From positions 1,323,048-1,387,047 of the forward strand of contig NZ_JAFKCU010000001.1 of assembly GCF_017254845.1 (NCBI RefSeq): a DNA stretch of 64,000 bases, read 5' to 3'. The position numbers were made by a program, and so were the translations under genes. The notes below the pieces were generated by a model. That model saw only the letters and a program-made list of their open reading frames with translations, made no database searches and was not told the origin of the DNA. Source of the DNA: Algoriphagus pacificus. GTDB lineage: Bacteria; Bacteroidota; Bacteroidia; Cytophagales; Cyclobacteriaceae. Shown here in pieces: positions 18,006 through 27,395 of this stretch; the stretch's first letter is position 1; each line of letters starts with the position of its first letter.

Positions 18006-18686
18006 TTATTGCTTTACAATCTTTGGGATTTTTGATTCCCGGATTCTGAATAGATAGGCAAGACTAAACTCCAGAGTAGTAAAGTTCATGTCAAAAATCC
18101 TTTCCTGAGATTCCGGATTGGTGAATTCGTATCCAAATCGAACCTCCCCGGCAATCGTACTTTTGCCAAAAAGTTTAGAAATTCCTGCGCCTGCAGAAAG
18201 TCCATACATGAGTTTTTTGGGATTATCGCCTGCTCCACCATAGGTAGGGATTTCCGGAGGAGAGCTTTCGGAAAATTCCCTAGTCACATCATTTGCACTC
18301 AGCAGATAACCAAGATGAGGCCCAAACTTTATTTGAAATCTTCCGGATCGACCCACGAAGAAACTTGCCAATACAGGTACTTTCAAATAATTGAGCTCTG
18401 TTTCATTGGTAGAAATAACCCCTTCTGTATCCGCTAAGGTTTGGGAAAAACCTGTTCCTAAATATTGAAAATTAACTTCTACACCAGCATTTTTTGCATT
18501 AAAGTGCTCAATCACCAATGCAAAGGTTGGATTAGATAACCCTTCTACAGAAATACTCCTGATATTCAAAGCAGGAATGTAGGAGAATGAAGATGTCGAA
18601 TATCCCCCTCTTATTCCAACACTGGTTTGAGCAGAAAGGCTTGCAGCACTAAGACAAAATAAGAAGGCAAGAAAGATTCTTTTCAT
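18006..18686 (-). CDS. PorT-family outer membrane beta-barrel protein
   Basis: A 226-residue protein with a signal peptide (MKRIFLAFLFCLSAASLSAQ) and a beta-barrel pattern typical of the Bacteroidota PorT-like family: SVGIRGGYSTSSF near the start, LKVPVLASFFVG in the middle and TLEFSLAYLFRI near the end. The last hydrophobic strand is followed by a basic tail. It lies 36 bases after the stop of a large MG2/plug protein gene on the same strand and could share its transcript. Its cargo or role is unknown. Confidence 0.8.
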   Translation of the reverse strand: MKRIFLAFLFCLSAASLSAQTSVGIRGGYSTSSFSYIPALNIRSISVEGLSNPTFALVIEHFNAKNAGVEVNFQYLGTGFSQTLADTEGVISTNETELNYLKVPVLASFFVGRSGRFQIKFGPHLGYLLSANDVTREFSESSPPEIPTYGGAGDNPKKLMYGLSAGAGISKLFGKSTIAGEVRFGYEFTNPESQERIFDMNFTTLEFSLAYLFRIRESKIPKIVKQ

Positions 18687-18722
18687 GCTCGAAATTAAAG
18701 AAATACTGTGACCTGCTGTCGA

Positions 18723-21485
18723 TTATTTGGAATTGATCGTGAAAGTTCCTGAAATAGCCTCTCCATTTATTCCCAATCCTTTCACCGAAACGGTCATCGG
18801 GCCAGCATTGTCATTGGTGTAAAAGGAAATAGTAACAGTTCCATTTTCATCTGTCACAAGGTACGGGTTCCAGTATAAAGTCTGTCTTTGGTCGATGATC
18901 GTTGGGTCATTTTCGGCTTCATAGTCTACTTGGAAAAATGAATTTGCCGGCGTAAAACCCTCAATAGTAAAGGAAGTTACGCCTTTGCCATTCATCAATG
19001 GGTTTTCAGCATTTGGATCATATTCTTTCAGATAAACAGCGATGACCCCATTTCTTCCTTGATCGCCAAGCATAGAAACAGTTCTACTGACAATTTCAAC
19101 CCGGTCAATATCCCTCACATTGATACTTCTCAAATTATCGGCTGCCGTAGTTGCGCCTGTTTGCGCCATTACGCCACCATTTACCATTACTAGAGGTTCC
19201 AAATTTCCTCCTACAGATGCACCCCCGCCTCTTAATCTAATCTGTTGCTGGCCGGATGCCCCTGCCAAAGTAACTCGCATGCCAGGAACATTTCCTGCAA
19301 GACTATTTACCAAGTCCACAGAATTACCTGTTCCCATGAGTTTTTCGCCTTCCACGATATAATTCGGCTTTCCATAAATCGCAGTCTTCCCTTCTTTTTC
19401 TTCTGGTTCCTCTTCTTCAGCTACTATTTCTTCTTCCTCTACGACTTGAGGTTTTATGGAGGTTGTTACTGTTTCAGTTTTTGGGAAATATGCATCAGCA
19501 GGTAAGGCTACCGGAGCTTTGTATCGATCGATTAATCTTGCCGAGCCTGATGGATTTCCTTTTTTGTCAGTCACCTGAAAAGCCAATTTCATAGGCCCGT
19601 AAAATTCCATATCCTCTAGCATAAATTTTCCGTCACGATCGGATTCCAAATCAATCATTCCCTCAAAATCATTTACAAAAGCAGTGACTTGAGCTGAGGT
19701 AGGTTTTCCTTTATCATCCGTGACAAAACCTTCCTGAGAAAGCGCTTTTTCTACTGGGTAAGAGAATCGATCCAGTCCAAGAGTAGCTGGGATTTCCTCC
19801 AACTTCAAAGCTGATTGAATGCTGTTTGTTTGTTCAATTGGTACGATTTGAGTTTGATCTAAAACAGCCACAGATAAGTTTGCGGACAATGCTGTCTGTT
19901 TTTCCGAGGTAGTTTTAATCGTAAGGGTTACTTTTTCCCTTTTGCCATATGCCTCCTTGTCAGATTTTACGGATGTTCCGATAGGATTAGAGAATTCAGA
20001 AGCCTCAAATTCAACTACCCTTTCAAAAGGGTTAAGAATGCTGATGGGCTGGACGAAATAGTGGTTTGGTCCGTAGTTTTTTTCCCAGGAGGTATAGGCT
20101 CTCAAGAAATACTTTTCCTGAGAAAGTGTGTCTGGAAAAACAAAGTTTCCAACAGCAACTCCATTTGTGATCGGCAGGGTTTTTTCCAAAATAAAATCCC
20201 TGTTCGTATTGATCAACTCCACATAAAGGACCCTGCTAAGTTCATCTCTTAAATAGGGATTTCCATAGTTGAAATATGCTTTTAAGAAAATATCATCTCC
20301 GGCATAATAATAGGGCTTGTCAGTGTGGAGGTAGACTTTTTCCTGAAAATTGGCAGCTGTTCTATCCATGTTTTGGAGCATAATGGCTTTCTCAGCATCA
20401 TAATCCAAAGGCAGGAGAGTGGAAATTCTCTTTCTGTCCATGTCTCCTGAGAATACCAGATCCTGAGGATTCATCACCATTCCATTTTCTTTGACACGAA
20501 CAGTATTTTTATTCACTTCCAACCAAGAAACAGGGTAGGGAGCGTCTTTGTAGGTATTGACTTGAGAATACCCTTTTTGGTAATGGATTTCAATCCTTCC
20601 TTTCATATTGATCAAATATTCCCCTGGCTTATCCGTAGGAGTAACCAGCTGATCCGGTTTGTATGGAATGACTGATTTTCCGATTTCATTTGCAAAAATA
20701 TCCGAGCGCATATTCATGGATGGAGAACCTCCCGGCTTGTCACCGTATAAGTAAAATCCTTCTTTTTCCTGTTCCCCAGTGATCATGGCTCGAAACATAT
20801 TCTGAGGAGATTTTCGATAGACTTCGGCTCTGTGATTCTCCCAAGTGGTTCGCTGGGCTTCTGACTCAGGTACCATTTCTTCAAACCTCGCCGCTCCTGC
20901 AATCCTATAATTGGTCGGAGAATCGAAGAAGTCCTGAAGGTTAAAGGTGATTTTGTATCCGAGGTAGTTGTTGGTGATTTCGATGGGAATATCTGCTGCA
21001 GCTCGAAAAGTGTTTTTTTCTTCGCTTTCCGGAAAGTCGATGACCCAAGGATTTTCGATGGTTGATTTACTGGCGATCTCATCGTTTCCAAGAAATAAGT
21101 TTTCAAACTTTCGAAGATCTCTTTCCCATGCTTTGTCTCTTGAGGATTTGATTTCTACATCGCTCAATTCCTGAGCAAATGGTTTCATATTCAAATTGAC
21201 AGTGGAAGTACCACCAGCATTCAGCGTGATTTTTTTTGTCTCAGCAATATATCCGATGAAGGAAAATCCGATTTCTAAAGGCCCAGGCTCCAAGTCAGAA
21301 AGTGTATACTTTCCATCCATATCTGTGACAGTAGCAATGGTCGTATTATTGACGAAAACATTGCAAAAAGGGAGCGTTTCTCCCGTTTCAGCATCTTTAA
21401 CAACTCCGGTAACCGTGCCGGTTTGTGCCAGCATCAAAAAATGAATGCTGATAAAAAGAATAAATGTTGATACAACTGATTTCAT
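18723..21485 (-). CDS. Large secreted protein with carboxypeptidase-regulatory, MG2 and TonB-plug domains (no barrel)
   Basis: A 920-residue protein with a signal peptide. In order it has a CarboxypepD-regulatory-like beta-sandwich (about 22-105), a DUF5686-like stretch (about 140-330), a macroglobulin MG2-like segment beginning KVYLHTDKPYYYAGDDIFLK, a Glu-rich linker (VVEEEEIVAEEEEPEEKEGK), and a SusC-type plug domain with RLRGGG and IDRVEIVSR. There is no 22-stranded barrel; a C-terminal beta module ends the protein. It probably works at the outer membrane, perhaps with a separate transporter. The start was set at the ATG encoding MKSVVSTFILF; the upstream in-frame TTG is less likely. A paralogue lies directly upstream. 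Confidence 0.8.
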   Translation of the reverse strand: MKSVVSTFILFISIHFLMLAQTGTVTGVVKDAETGETLPFCNVFVNNTTIATVTDMDGKYTLSDLEPGPLEIGFSFIGYIAETKKITLNAGGTSTVNLNMKPFAQELSDVEIKSSRDKAWERDLRKFENLFLGNDEIASKSTIENPWVIDFPESEEKNTFRAAADIPIEITNNYLGYKITFNLQDFFDSPTNYRIAGAARFEEMVPESEAQRTTWENHRAEVYRKSPQNMFRAMITGEQEKEGFYLYGDKPGGSPSMNMRSDIFANEIGKSVIPYKPDQLVTPTDKPGEYLINMKGRIEIHYQKGYSQVNTYKDAPYPVSWLEVNKNTVRVKENGMVMNPQDLVFSGDMDRKRISTLLPLDYDAEKAIMLQNMDRTAANFQEKVYLHTDKPYYYAGDDIFLKAYFNYGNPYLRDELSRVLYVELINTNRDFILEKTLPITNGVAVGNFVFPDTLSQEKYFLRAYTSWEKNYGPNHYFVQPISILNPFERVVEFEASEFSNPIGTSVKSDKEAYGKREKVTLTIKTTSEKQTALSANLSVAVLDQTQIVPIEQTNSIQSALKLEEIPATLGLDRFSYPVEKALSQEGFVTDDKGKPTSAQVTAFVNDFEGMIDLESDRDGKFMLEDMEFYGPMKLAFQVTDKKGNPSGSARLIDRYKAPVALPADAYFPKTETVTTSIKPQVVEEEEIVAEEEEPEEKEGKTAIYGKPNYIVEGEKLMGTGNSVDLVNSLAGNVPGMRVTLAGASGQQQIRLRGGGASVGGNLEPLVMVNGGVMAQTGATTAADNLRSINVRDIDRVEIVSRTVSMLGDQGRNGVIAVYLKEYDPNAENPLMNGKGVTSFTIEGFTPANSFFQVDYEAENDPTIIDQRQTLYWNPYLVTDENGTVTISFYTNDNAGPMTVSVKGLGINGEAISGTFTINSK

Positions 21486-21524
21486 AGGAATGCTGTGCAA
21501 GTTGGTTTTAGGTAATAAAAGTAG

Positions 21525-24179
21525 TTATTCCTGATTTATGACGAATCTCCCTTCAATCGGTTGCCCATCAGCAGAAATACCCTTGATTTCTACCCACATA
21601 GGGCCTCCAGTTTTTGAACTTTGAAATTGTACTTTTTGAGAAAGTTCTTCTGAATTGGTAATTATTTCAGGATTCCAATAGAGTGTTGGTCTAAGCCCCC
21701 TCAATAGAGAATTATTTTCTTGTTCATCCATTACATCTTCAAACTTTCTGAGGCTAGGATAACCAGAAAGGTAAAATGGAGTAAAGTCATTCATAATAGC
21801 GTCATTGGCTTTTTGAAGATCTAAACCAGTCTTCATGAAAATAGAAATAATCCCGTTCCTACCTCCTTCACCAAGTGCAGAAACGGTTCTTTTGATAACT
21901 TCCACCCGCTTTATGGCAAATACATTAATTCCTGCGATGATATCTGTTGCAGTTCGGCCACTAGGACTACCACCTCCAATGGTGGGTCCAGAAGAAGGGT
22001 TGATCGGAACACCATCGATCATTACTAAAGGTTCTCCACCATTTCTAAACCTGATAGAGGGAGGGTTTCCTGTGACGGACATTCCGGGGACCTGTCCAGA
22101 GAGAAGATAAAGAAACTGTGAGGTACTGCCGTTTAAAGGGAGTGTACTAGGATCAACTGAATTATCTGGATAGCCATAAATCATAGGACCTACCGGATCA
22201 TCTTTTTCTTCATCAAGTACAAATTCCTCTAATAAAATCTCTCCTTTTTCCATATTTGCCTGAATTTCTTGGGCTGTCAGGGCAGGAGCTTTCGAGGTTT
22301 CTAATTTTGGAAATTCAAATGAAGGTAAATCTCCATCGGATTGATAATCTTGGATTTTCAAGGAAATATTCCTGACTGGGAGCGCTTTTCTATCGCTAGC
22401 TTGGATCGCAATTTCGAAATCATTTTCGAAGCTGATATTGGGAATCTCGAAGGTTCCGTCATCATCAACTTTAAATTTTTCGATATTTTCTAAGCCGTTT
22501 ATTAGAGCCGTTATATTGCCTCGGATAGGTTCATCGTCTTCGTTTTTTATTTGCCCAATTAATGAATATCTATTTTCCAGGGGATACTTAAAATCTTCCA
22601 ATTTTGCATCATTTGGGACTGGATTCAAGGAAAAAGCCTCCGATATGGATTTATTATTTTCTAATGGAACAGCCTGATCGAGATCTAAAACACGGATTGC
22701 CAAGTCTGAAGCAACTGGTTTTCCATTCCCATCTTTTACCATGATGTTCAGATTAACTTGCTCGCCTGGGCTATAATTCTGCTTATCAGAAAAAATCGTC
22801 ACGCCATTTGAAAGTTGTTCTGGCATGGATGCCACTGGTTTTAAACTAGGATCATGGATCTGAATTGGTAGATAAGTTTCATTTCCATAATTGAGGCTCC
22901 AAGAAGTATAGGCTTTGACAATATATTTTTCCTGATCGAATTCGACAGGTAAATAAACCGACCCAATTGCTTTTCCGGCTTTGATCGGAAAAACCTGATG
23001 GTACTCCTGATATCCTGTGGTGTCCAAAATCTCCAAATGAAGAACTTTGCTGAGTTCCGGACCTAGCAATGGATTTGCATAGATCATATTTGCTTTGAAA
23101 AACATCGTCTCACCTCTGAGGTAATGGCTTCGGTCAGTTTGAAGAAAAACTTTCTCTTGAAGGACTTGGGCATTTTTTTCAATATTTGCCAGCTTAAGTG
23201 CTTTTTCGACATTATAATTCTTGGGAAGCTGATCCAATGGATGAATACTGCTAAAACCACCTTCCAAGATCAAATTATCCTCAAAAACAAGTGACCCCTC
23301 TGACCTTACAGCCAATTCATCTCCTTCATAGCTGATTGCACCTTTTCCCGGGATTTGAAAAGGCTTAGAGAAGGACAAAAGGTATTCTCCTGGGTAATTG
23401 CCAAAAGAAACTTTAATGTCTTCTTTGGATTCGGATTCGCTTATTTCCCCCGTTAGCATTTGTCTTAGCGAATATTCTGGAGAATTCAGGAATATTTTCT
23501 CCCGTTCGGATCTTCTAGCTTCAATCAGTTCTGGGATTTCATTGATTAAATCTAAAAATGCCACTACAACTTGATCTCTGGAAAATGGAGAAGCAAGGTT
23601 TTGAGGGGCAGTCAGATATAGTGTAAATAGAAAGCCCGTCTTATCATTTACAAAAATCAAATAGCCATCAGTTTCCACACTTAAGTCTTTCGAATTTTCG
23701 ATTTCAGAAAATATCAAAGTCTCAGGATTTAATAAGCGAATCTGCTCTGAGTACTTGCTTGAGGAAAGGAATGCGGATGTAAAATCCTCTACGAGTGATT
23801 CCCTTTTTTTATCCGAAAGCTTCATAGGGAAAGGTGTGACCTTTTGCTTAGGCTTGAGAGAAAACGAGTAGTCTTTGGAAGTTGTATTTTCAACTACAAT
23901 GGTTTGTTCAACAGACTCAAAACCCTCTCCAATTACCATAACCTCCCATCTTCCAACAGGTATATTGGGTATTGAGAATCTACCTAATGAATCTGAGAAA
24001 GTCTGAAAGGTAGAATTAGGAACAAAGACATGGATATCTTTCAATCCTTCACCTGAACTTTCATTTGTAATCCTACCGGAGAAATTGCGAGATTGTGCGT
24101 AGAGAACTTGGGATCCTGCCAGAAAAAGGAAGGTTAAAAAGAAGAATTGAACGAATAAAAAATGTTGTTTTTGAGACAT
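21525..24179 (-). CDS. Paralogous large secreted protein with MG2 and TonB-plug domains (no barrel)
   Basis: An 884-residue protein of the same architecture as the gene 39 bases downstream: signal peptide, carboxypeptidase-regulatory-like domain (about 32-110), middle region, MG2-like segment starting KVFLQTDRSHYLRGETMFFK, acidic linker, and a plug domain (VPGMSVTGNPPSIRFRNGG, later IKRVEVIKRTVSALG) without a barrel. Both end with a TLYWNPE/TLYWNPY module of about 60 residues. The two genes look like a tandem duplication that has diverged widely. The role is unknown; the plug suggests interaction with a TonB-type system or with SusC-like partners. Confidence 0.8.
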   Translation of the reverse strand: MSQKQHFLFVQFFFLTFLFLAGSQVLYAQSRNFSGRITNESSGEGLKDIHVFVPNSTFQTFSDSLGRFSIPNIPVGRWEVMVIGEGFESVEQTIVVENTTSKDYSFSLKPKQKVTPFPMKLSDKKRESLVEDFTSAFLSSSKYSEQIRLLNPETLIFSEIENSKDLSVETDGYLIFVNDKTGFLFTLYLTAPQNLASPFSRDQVVVAFLDLINEIPELIEARRSEREKIFLNSPEYSLRQMLTGEISESESKEDIKVSFGNYPGEYLLSFSKPFQIPGKGAISYEGDELAVRSEGSLVFEDNLILEGGFSSIHPLDQLPKNYNVEKALKLANIEKNAQVLQEKVFLQTDRSHYLRGETMFFKANMIYANPLLGPELSKVLHLEILDTTGYQEYHQVFPIKAGKAIGSVYLPVEFDQEKYIVKAYTSWSLNYGNETYLPIQIHDPSLKPVASMPEQLSNGVTIFSDKQNYSPGEQVNLNIMVKDGNGKPVASDLAIRVLDLDQAVPLENNKSISEAFSLNPVPNDAKLEDFKYPLENRYSLIGQIKNEDDEPIRGNITALINGLENIEKFKVDDDGTFEIPNISFENDFEIAIQASDRKALPVRNISLKIQDYQSDGDLPSFEFPKLETSKAPALTAQEIQANMEKGEILLEEFVLDEEKDDPVGPMIYGYPDNSVDPSTLPLNGSTSQFLYLLSGQVPGMSVTGNPPSIRFRNGGEPLVMIDGVPINPSSGPTIGGGSPSGRTATDIIAGINVFAIKRVEVIKRTVSALGEGGRNGIISIFMKTGLDLQKANDAIMNDFTPFYLSGYPSLRKFEDVMDEQENNSLLRGLRPTLYWNPEIITNSEELSQKVQFQSSKTGGPMWVEIKGISADGQPIEGRFVINQE

Positions 24180-24205
24180 TTGTAAGGATTAGAATCCCAA
24201 ATAAA

Positions 24206-24233
24206 TAAAAAAAGCTCCATATAGGAGCTTTTA
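24206..24233 (-). terminator. Terminator for the small charged-protein gene
   Basis: AAAGCTCC (24211-24218) pairs with GGAGCTTT (24224-24231) around a 5-base loop, flanked by an A-rich run on the plus strand that gives a U tract on the minus-strand transcript. It follows the stop of the 66-codon gene. Confidence 0.8.
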
Positions 24234-24259
24234 GTTTGTTAATATTTATTAGTAAAAGA

Positions 24260-24460
24260 TTATTTATCATCCTTTTCATTGAAGTCCAGATCATCTCTGT
24301 CCTTCAGCTTTTTATCTTCCACATTCTTATTTAGAAATTCATTGATTTTATCAATTGGGAAACTGGAAGAGATCTCACCAAAGGAATTGATGTTCATTTT
24401 GAAGCCTTTTAGGTCGTCATGAACTTTTGGATCGGAATCTTTCTTTTTTTTCTTTGCCAT
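24260..24460 (-). CDS. Small highly charged conserved-looking protein
   Basis: A 66-residue protein with a lysine-rich start (MAKKKKKDSD) and an acidic/lysine-rich end; its centre is MNINSFGEISSSFPIDKINE. There is no signal peptide or membrane segment. It starts 12 bases after the gltX stop on the same strand and has its own terminator, so it is probably expressed with gltX. I do not recognise a characterised family. Similar small proteins next to gltX are common in Cytophagales as far as I recall, but I cannot verify that here. Confidence 0.65.
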   Translation of the reverse strand: MAKKKKKDSDPKVHDDLKGFKMNINSFGEISSSFPIDKINEFLNKNVEDKKLKDRDDLDFNEKDDK

Positions 24461-24472
24461 GATAATTAGGGT

Positions 24473-26011
24473 TTAGGCGATCACTGGTAGCGTATCTAAC
24501 GCAAATTGGATACGGTTGGCCACTTCCTGAGGACCTAAAATAGCGAAAACTTCCATTAAATCCGGTCCCGCACCTGATCCAGTCACAGCTAACCTCACCG
24601 CTTGCATCACTTTACCAAGTTTTATTTCCTCCGCTTCGGCAGATGCTCCAAGCATGGTTTTGGCAGTTTCCGCATCAAATGTTCCTGAATATGCTTTTAG
24701 TGCACCTGCATAGTTACTCAAGACTTTGACTGCGTCGGCATTCCAACGCTTTTCAGCCACGGCCATATCAAACTCCTTTGGAGCTATAATCACACATTTA
24801 CTTTCATTCCAAAGGTCAGCTGCAAATGTGCATCTATCTTTTGTCAAATTGACAAGGGCTTCAGCTTTGTCAGCAGGAATTTCCATTCCTTCAGCCTTAG
24901 CTTCGGCTACCAGAAGTTTTACTAATTCCGCACTTGTTTTGGATCTTAAGTATTGCTCATTGTACCATTTTGCTTTGGCAATGTCAAATTTGGTTCCTGA
25001 TTTCCCGATTCTATCGATAGAAAACGCCTCTACCAATTCATCCAAAGAGAATAATTCTCTGTCATCTCCAGGATTCCATCCCAGGAATGCCAAGAAATTC
25101 AAGAATGCGTCTGGTAAATAACCTTGTTCACGGAATCCTGCTGCAGTTTCACCGGTTTCTTTGTTTTCCCAGTTTAAAGGGAATACTGGAAAGCCTAGCT
25201 TATCGCCATCTCGCTTCGAAAGTTTGCCGTTTCCGTCAGGCTTAAGCAGCAAAGGAAGATGTGCGAATTGCGGCATGGTGTCTTCCCAACCGAAGAATTT
25301 GTAAAGCAAAACATGCAAAGGAGCGGATGGCAACCATTCTTCTCCTCGGATCACATGGGTGATTCCCATCAAATGATCATCAACAATATTTGCTAAATGA
25401 TAAGTTGGCATGCCGTCAGACTTCATTAGCACTTTATCATCCAGTGTACTGGAATGAACCATAACCCAGCCACGAATCATGTCATTAAGACGAACTTCTT
25501 CTTTTCTTGGGATCTTCACACGGATCACATAAGGCTCTCCAGAAGCTAATCTAGCTTTCACTTCTTCCTCGGGAAGAGTCAAAGAGTTTTTCATCTGGGT
25601 TCTGGTGATGCTATTGTATTGAGGCTGTACCACTCTTGCAGCAGTCAATCTCTCCCGCATAGCTTCCAGCTCCTCAGAAGTATCAAAAGCATAATAAGCA
25701 TGGCCAGCTTCTACTAAATCAAGCGCATATTGCATGTAGCTTGATTTACGTTCCGATTGCCTGTAAGGTCCCACATCACCAGGTTTCCAAGGGCTTTCGT
25801 CAGCGGGGATGCCCAGCCAAGCCAGAGATTCCTGAATGTAATCCTCAGCACCAGGTACAAATCGGGTTTGGTCGGTATCTTCGATCCTTAATAGGAACTT
25901 ACCTCCCATTTTCTTTGCAAAAAGGTAATTGTAAAGGGCGGTTCTGACGCCTCCGATATGCAATGGCCCTGTTGGGGAAGGGGCAAATCTAACTCGAACT
26001 TCTTGACTCAT
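24473..26011 (-). CDS. gltX: Glutamyl-tRNA synthetase
   Basis: A class I aminoacyl-tRNA synthetase of 512 residues. The HIGH-type motif is PSPTGPLHIGG (residues 11-21) and the KMSKS-type motif is KLSKRDG near residue 260. The C-terminal helical domain binds the anticodon. It charges tRNA-Glu in the cytoplasm. A TATCTTTG -7 element lies about 59 bases upstream of the ATG on the minus strand. The protein is full length. Confidence 0.97.
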   Translation of the reverse strand: MSQEVRVRFAPSPTGPLHIGGVRTALYNYLFAKKMGGKFLLRIEDTDQTRFVPGAEDYIQESLAWLGIPADESPWKPGDVGPYRQSERKSSYMQYALDLVEAGHAYYAFDTSEELEAMRERLTAARVVQPQYNSITRTQMKNSLTLPEEEVKARLASGEPYVIRVKIPRKEEVRLNDMIRGWVMVHSSTLDDKVLMKSDGMPTYHLANIVDDHLMGITHVIRGEEWLPSAPLHVLLYKFFGWEDTMPQFAHLPLLLKPDGNGKLSKRDGDKLGFPVFPLNWENKETGETAAGFREQGYLPDAFLNFLAFLGWNPGDDRELFSLDELVEAFSIDRIGKSGTKFDIAKAKWYNEQYLRSKTSAELVKLLVAEAKAEGMEIPADKAEALVNLTKDRCTFAADLWNESKCVIIAPKEFDMAVAEKRWNADAVKVLSNYAGALKAYSGTFDAETAKTMLGASAEAEEIKLGKVMQAVRLAVTGSGAGPDLMEVFAILGPQEVANRIQFALDTLPVIA

Positions 26012-26069
26012 GCTTTGCTTTTTATGCTTACTGAAGTTACCTTCAGAATATTTTTAATGAAATAGGCTG

Positions 26070-26077
26070 CAAAGATA
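26070..26077 (-). promoter_or_regulatory. -7 promoter element of gltX
   Basis: On the minus strand this reads TATCTTTG, a full match to the Bacteroidota TAnnTTTG consensus followed by C. It implies a leader of about 50 bases before the gltX ATG. No clear -33 TTTG is visible. Confidence 0.6.
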
Positions 26078-26139
26078 GGGAATAGAATGCTTTCAGAAAT
26101 TCTGAGCAGGATAAACTTCGATTTCTTCCGGTTTCGGAA

Positions 26140-26430
26140 TTACTCTTTTCGGATGACTCGACCTAGATAACCTAAGATAAAGAAGCCAATCAGTGATAAA
26201 ATCCCAGGGATAGCAAAGAAGAACATATGCCAATTTTTAGAGTTTTCCTCAGGACTGTAGTCAAGGAAGAAAAAATGGAAGGAAAGATTCCAATCTATCA
26301 TCAATTCTAGGTAGGCTAAATAAACCATATAGCCCGAAAGACAAATCAAAATCACGGAAAAGACCTGAAAGATTCGGATTGTAACTGAGGCTAAGTTTTT
26401 TGCAGGATCTATGGCGCTAAAAGAATTCAT
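26140..26430 (-). CDS. Small integral membrane protein, unknown function
   Basis: A 96-residue protein with two hydrophobic helices, about 18-40 (IRIFQVFSVILICLSGYMV) and about 66-90 (MFFFAIPGILSLIGFFILGY), separated by an aromatic loop. A basic C-terminal tail (RVIRKE) suggests both ends are cytoplasmic. I recognise no family. It lies alone between gltX and a ThuA-domain gene, with no clear promoter. Confidence 0.6.
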   Translation of the reverse strand: MNSFSAIDPAKNLASVTIRIFQVFSVILICLSGYMVYLAYLELMIDWNLSFHFFFLDYSPEENSKNWHMFFFAIPGILSLIGFFILGYLGRVIRKE

Positions 26431-26502
26431 CTTGAAAAGTTTGTTAAAGCTAGTTGGTAAGATTCAGGATTTCAATGGCTTCCTTCTTAAAACGAGTTAA
26501 AA

Positions 26503-27309
26503 TTATTTTTGATGCAAAAGCCATTTGATTGCATTTAAAACGACCTGATCTTGGTATTTATTACCAAAGGTATTCGAAAGAGTTTTATTCGTTCCTCCGT
26601 CGTAGTCCATGTCATTATGCCCCATATTGAAATAAACCATCCGATAATTTCGATTTGACCAGATGACAGGATAGTAGCCTTCATGCCAGATTTCATGTTT
26701 TTTAGGCCCGGTTCCTAAAGGAAAACTACTCGGGTCAATGGAAGCCAAAATTTCAATGGCAGAATTGTCCCGAAGATCATGCTCCCATTTATACCATTCA
26801 TTTGGAGAGGATGAAAAGGTATTAGGGATTCCTTTAAAAATAGGATTAGAGGGAGCTTCTACTTTTAAAATGGCAGATGTCGGTCTCCAGGTATTGCTGG
26901 AATATTGACCCGAACCCAGGAATTCCTCATGGTACCAGTCCCAATCTTGAGGATAATCTGAAGGAGTCAAGGCAAAAGCTGAAAAATGAAAGCCTATCCA
27001 AGCGCCTCCATTCTTCATATAAGATTCAAATGCCTGGCGCTGATTTTCATTTTCAGGTCTTGTATCTAAAAAGATAACGAGGTCTGTGCGTTTTAATTCT
27101 TCCGAATTCAAACGTTTCCAATCTTGTGTAGCCTCAAAGACAAACCCATTTTCTTTAGCTTGTTTTTCAAACCAAGGCAATGCTTCCCCTACAAATGAAA
27201 TATGGGCTAGATCGTTTTTGGCAGTGTAGAGAATCAAAATTTTAGACTGCTGGGCTTGGGAAACAATCGAAGCGAGTGTTAGAATAAAAAGAGAAATGTA
27301 AAATTTCAT
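26503..27309 (-). CDS. Secreted ThuA-domain protein
   Basis: A 268-residue protein with a signal peptide (MKFYISLFILTLASIVSQAQ) and a ThuA/trehalose-utilisation domain of the glutamine amidotransferase-like fold. Visible features are SKILILYTAKNDLAHISFVG at the start, NGGAWIGFHFSAF in the middle and VIWSNRNYRMVYFNMGHN near the end. There is no catalytic Cys at the nucleophile elbow, as is normal for ThuA. These proteins are linked to carbohydrate metabolism, and biochemical data on relatives point to 3-keto-sugar chemistry; the substrate here is unknown. Confidence 0.85.
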   Translation of the reverse strand: MKFYISLFILTLASIVSQAQQSKILILYTAKNDLAHISFVGEALPWFEKQAKENGFVFEATQDWKRLNSEELKRTDLVIFLDTRPENENQRQAFESYMKNGGAWIGFHFSAFALTPSDYPQDWDWYHEEFLGSGQYSSNTWRPTSAILKVEAPSNPIFKGIPNTFSSSPNEWYKWEHDLRDNSAIEILASIDPSSFPLGTGPKKHEIWHEGYYPVIWSNRNYRMVYFNMGHNDMDYDGGTNKTLSNTFGNKYQDQVVLNAIKWLLHQK

Positions 27310-27395
27310 TGATAGAAATGGGATGTGAATGCCGGAAATTGAATTTAGCTGAATTCGGTTAAAGTTTTTTGTTTAGTTTTTTATAAGTTTAGTTT

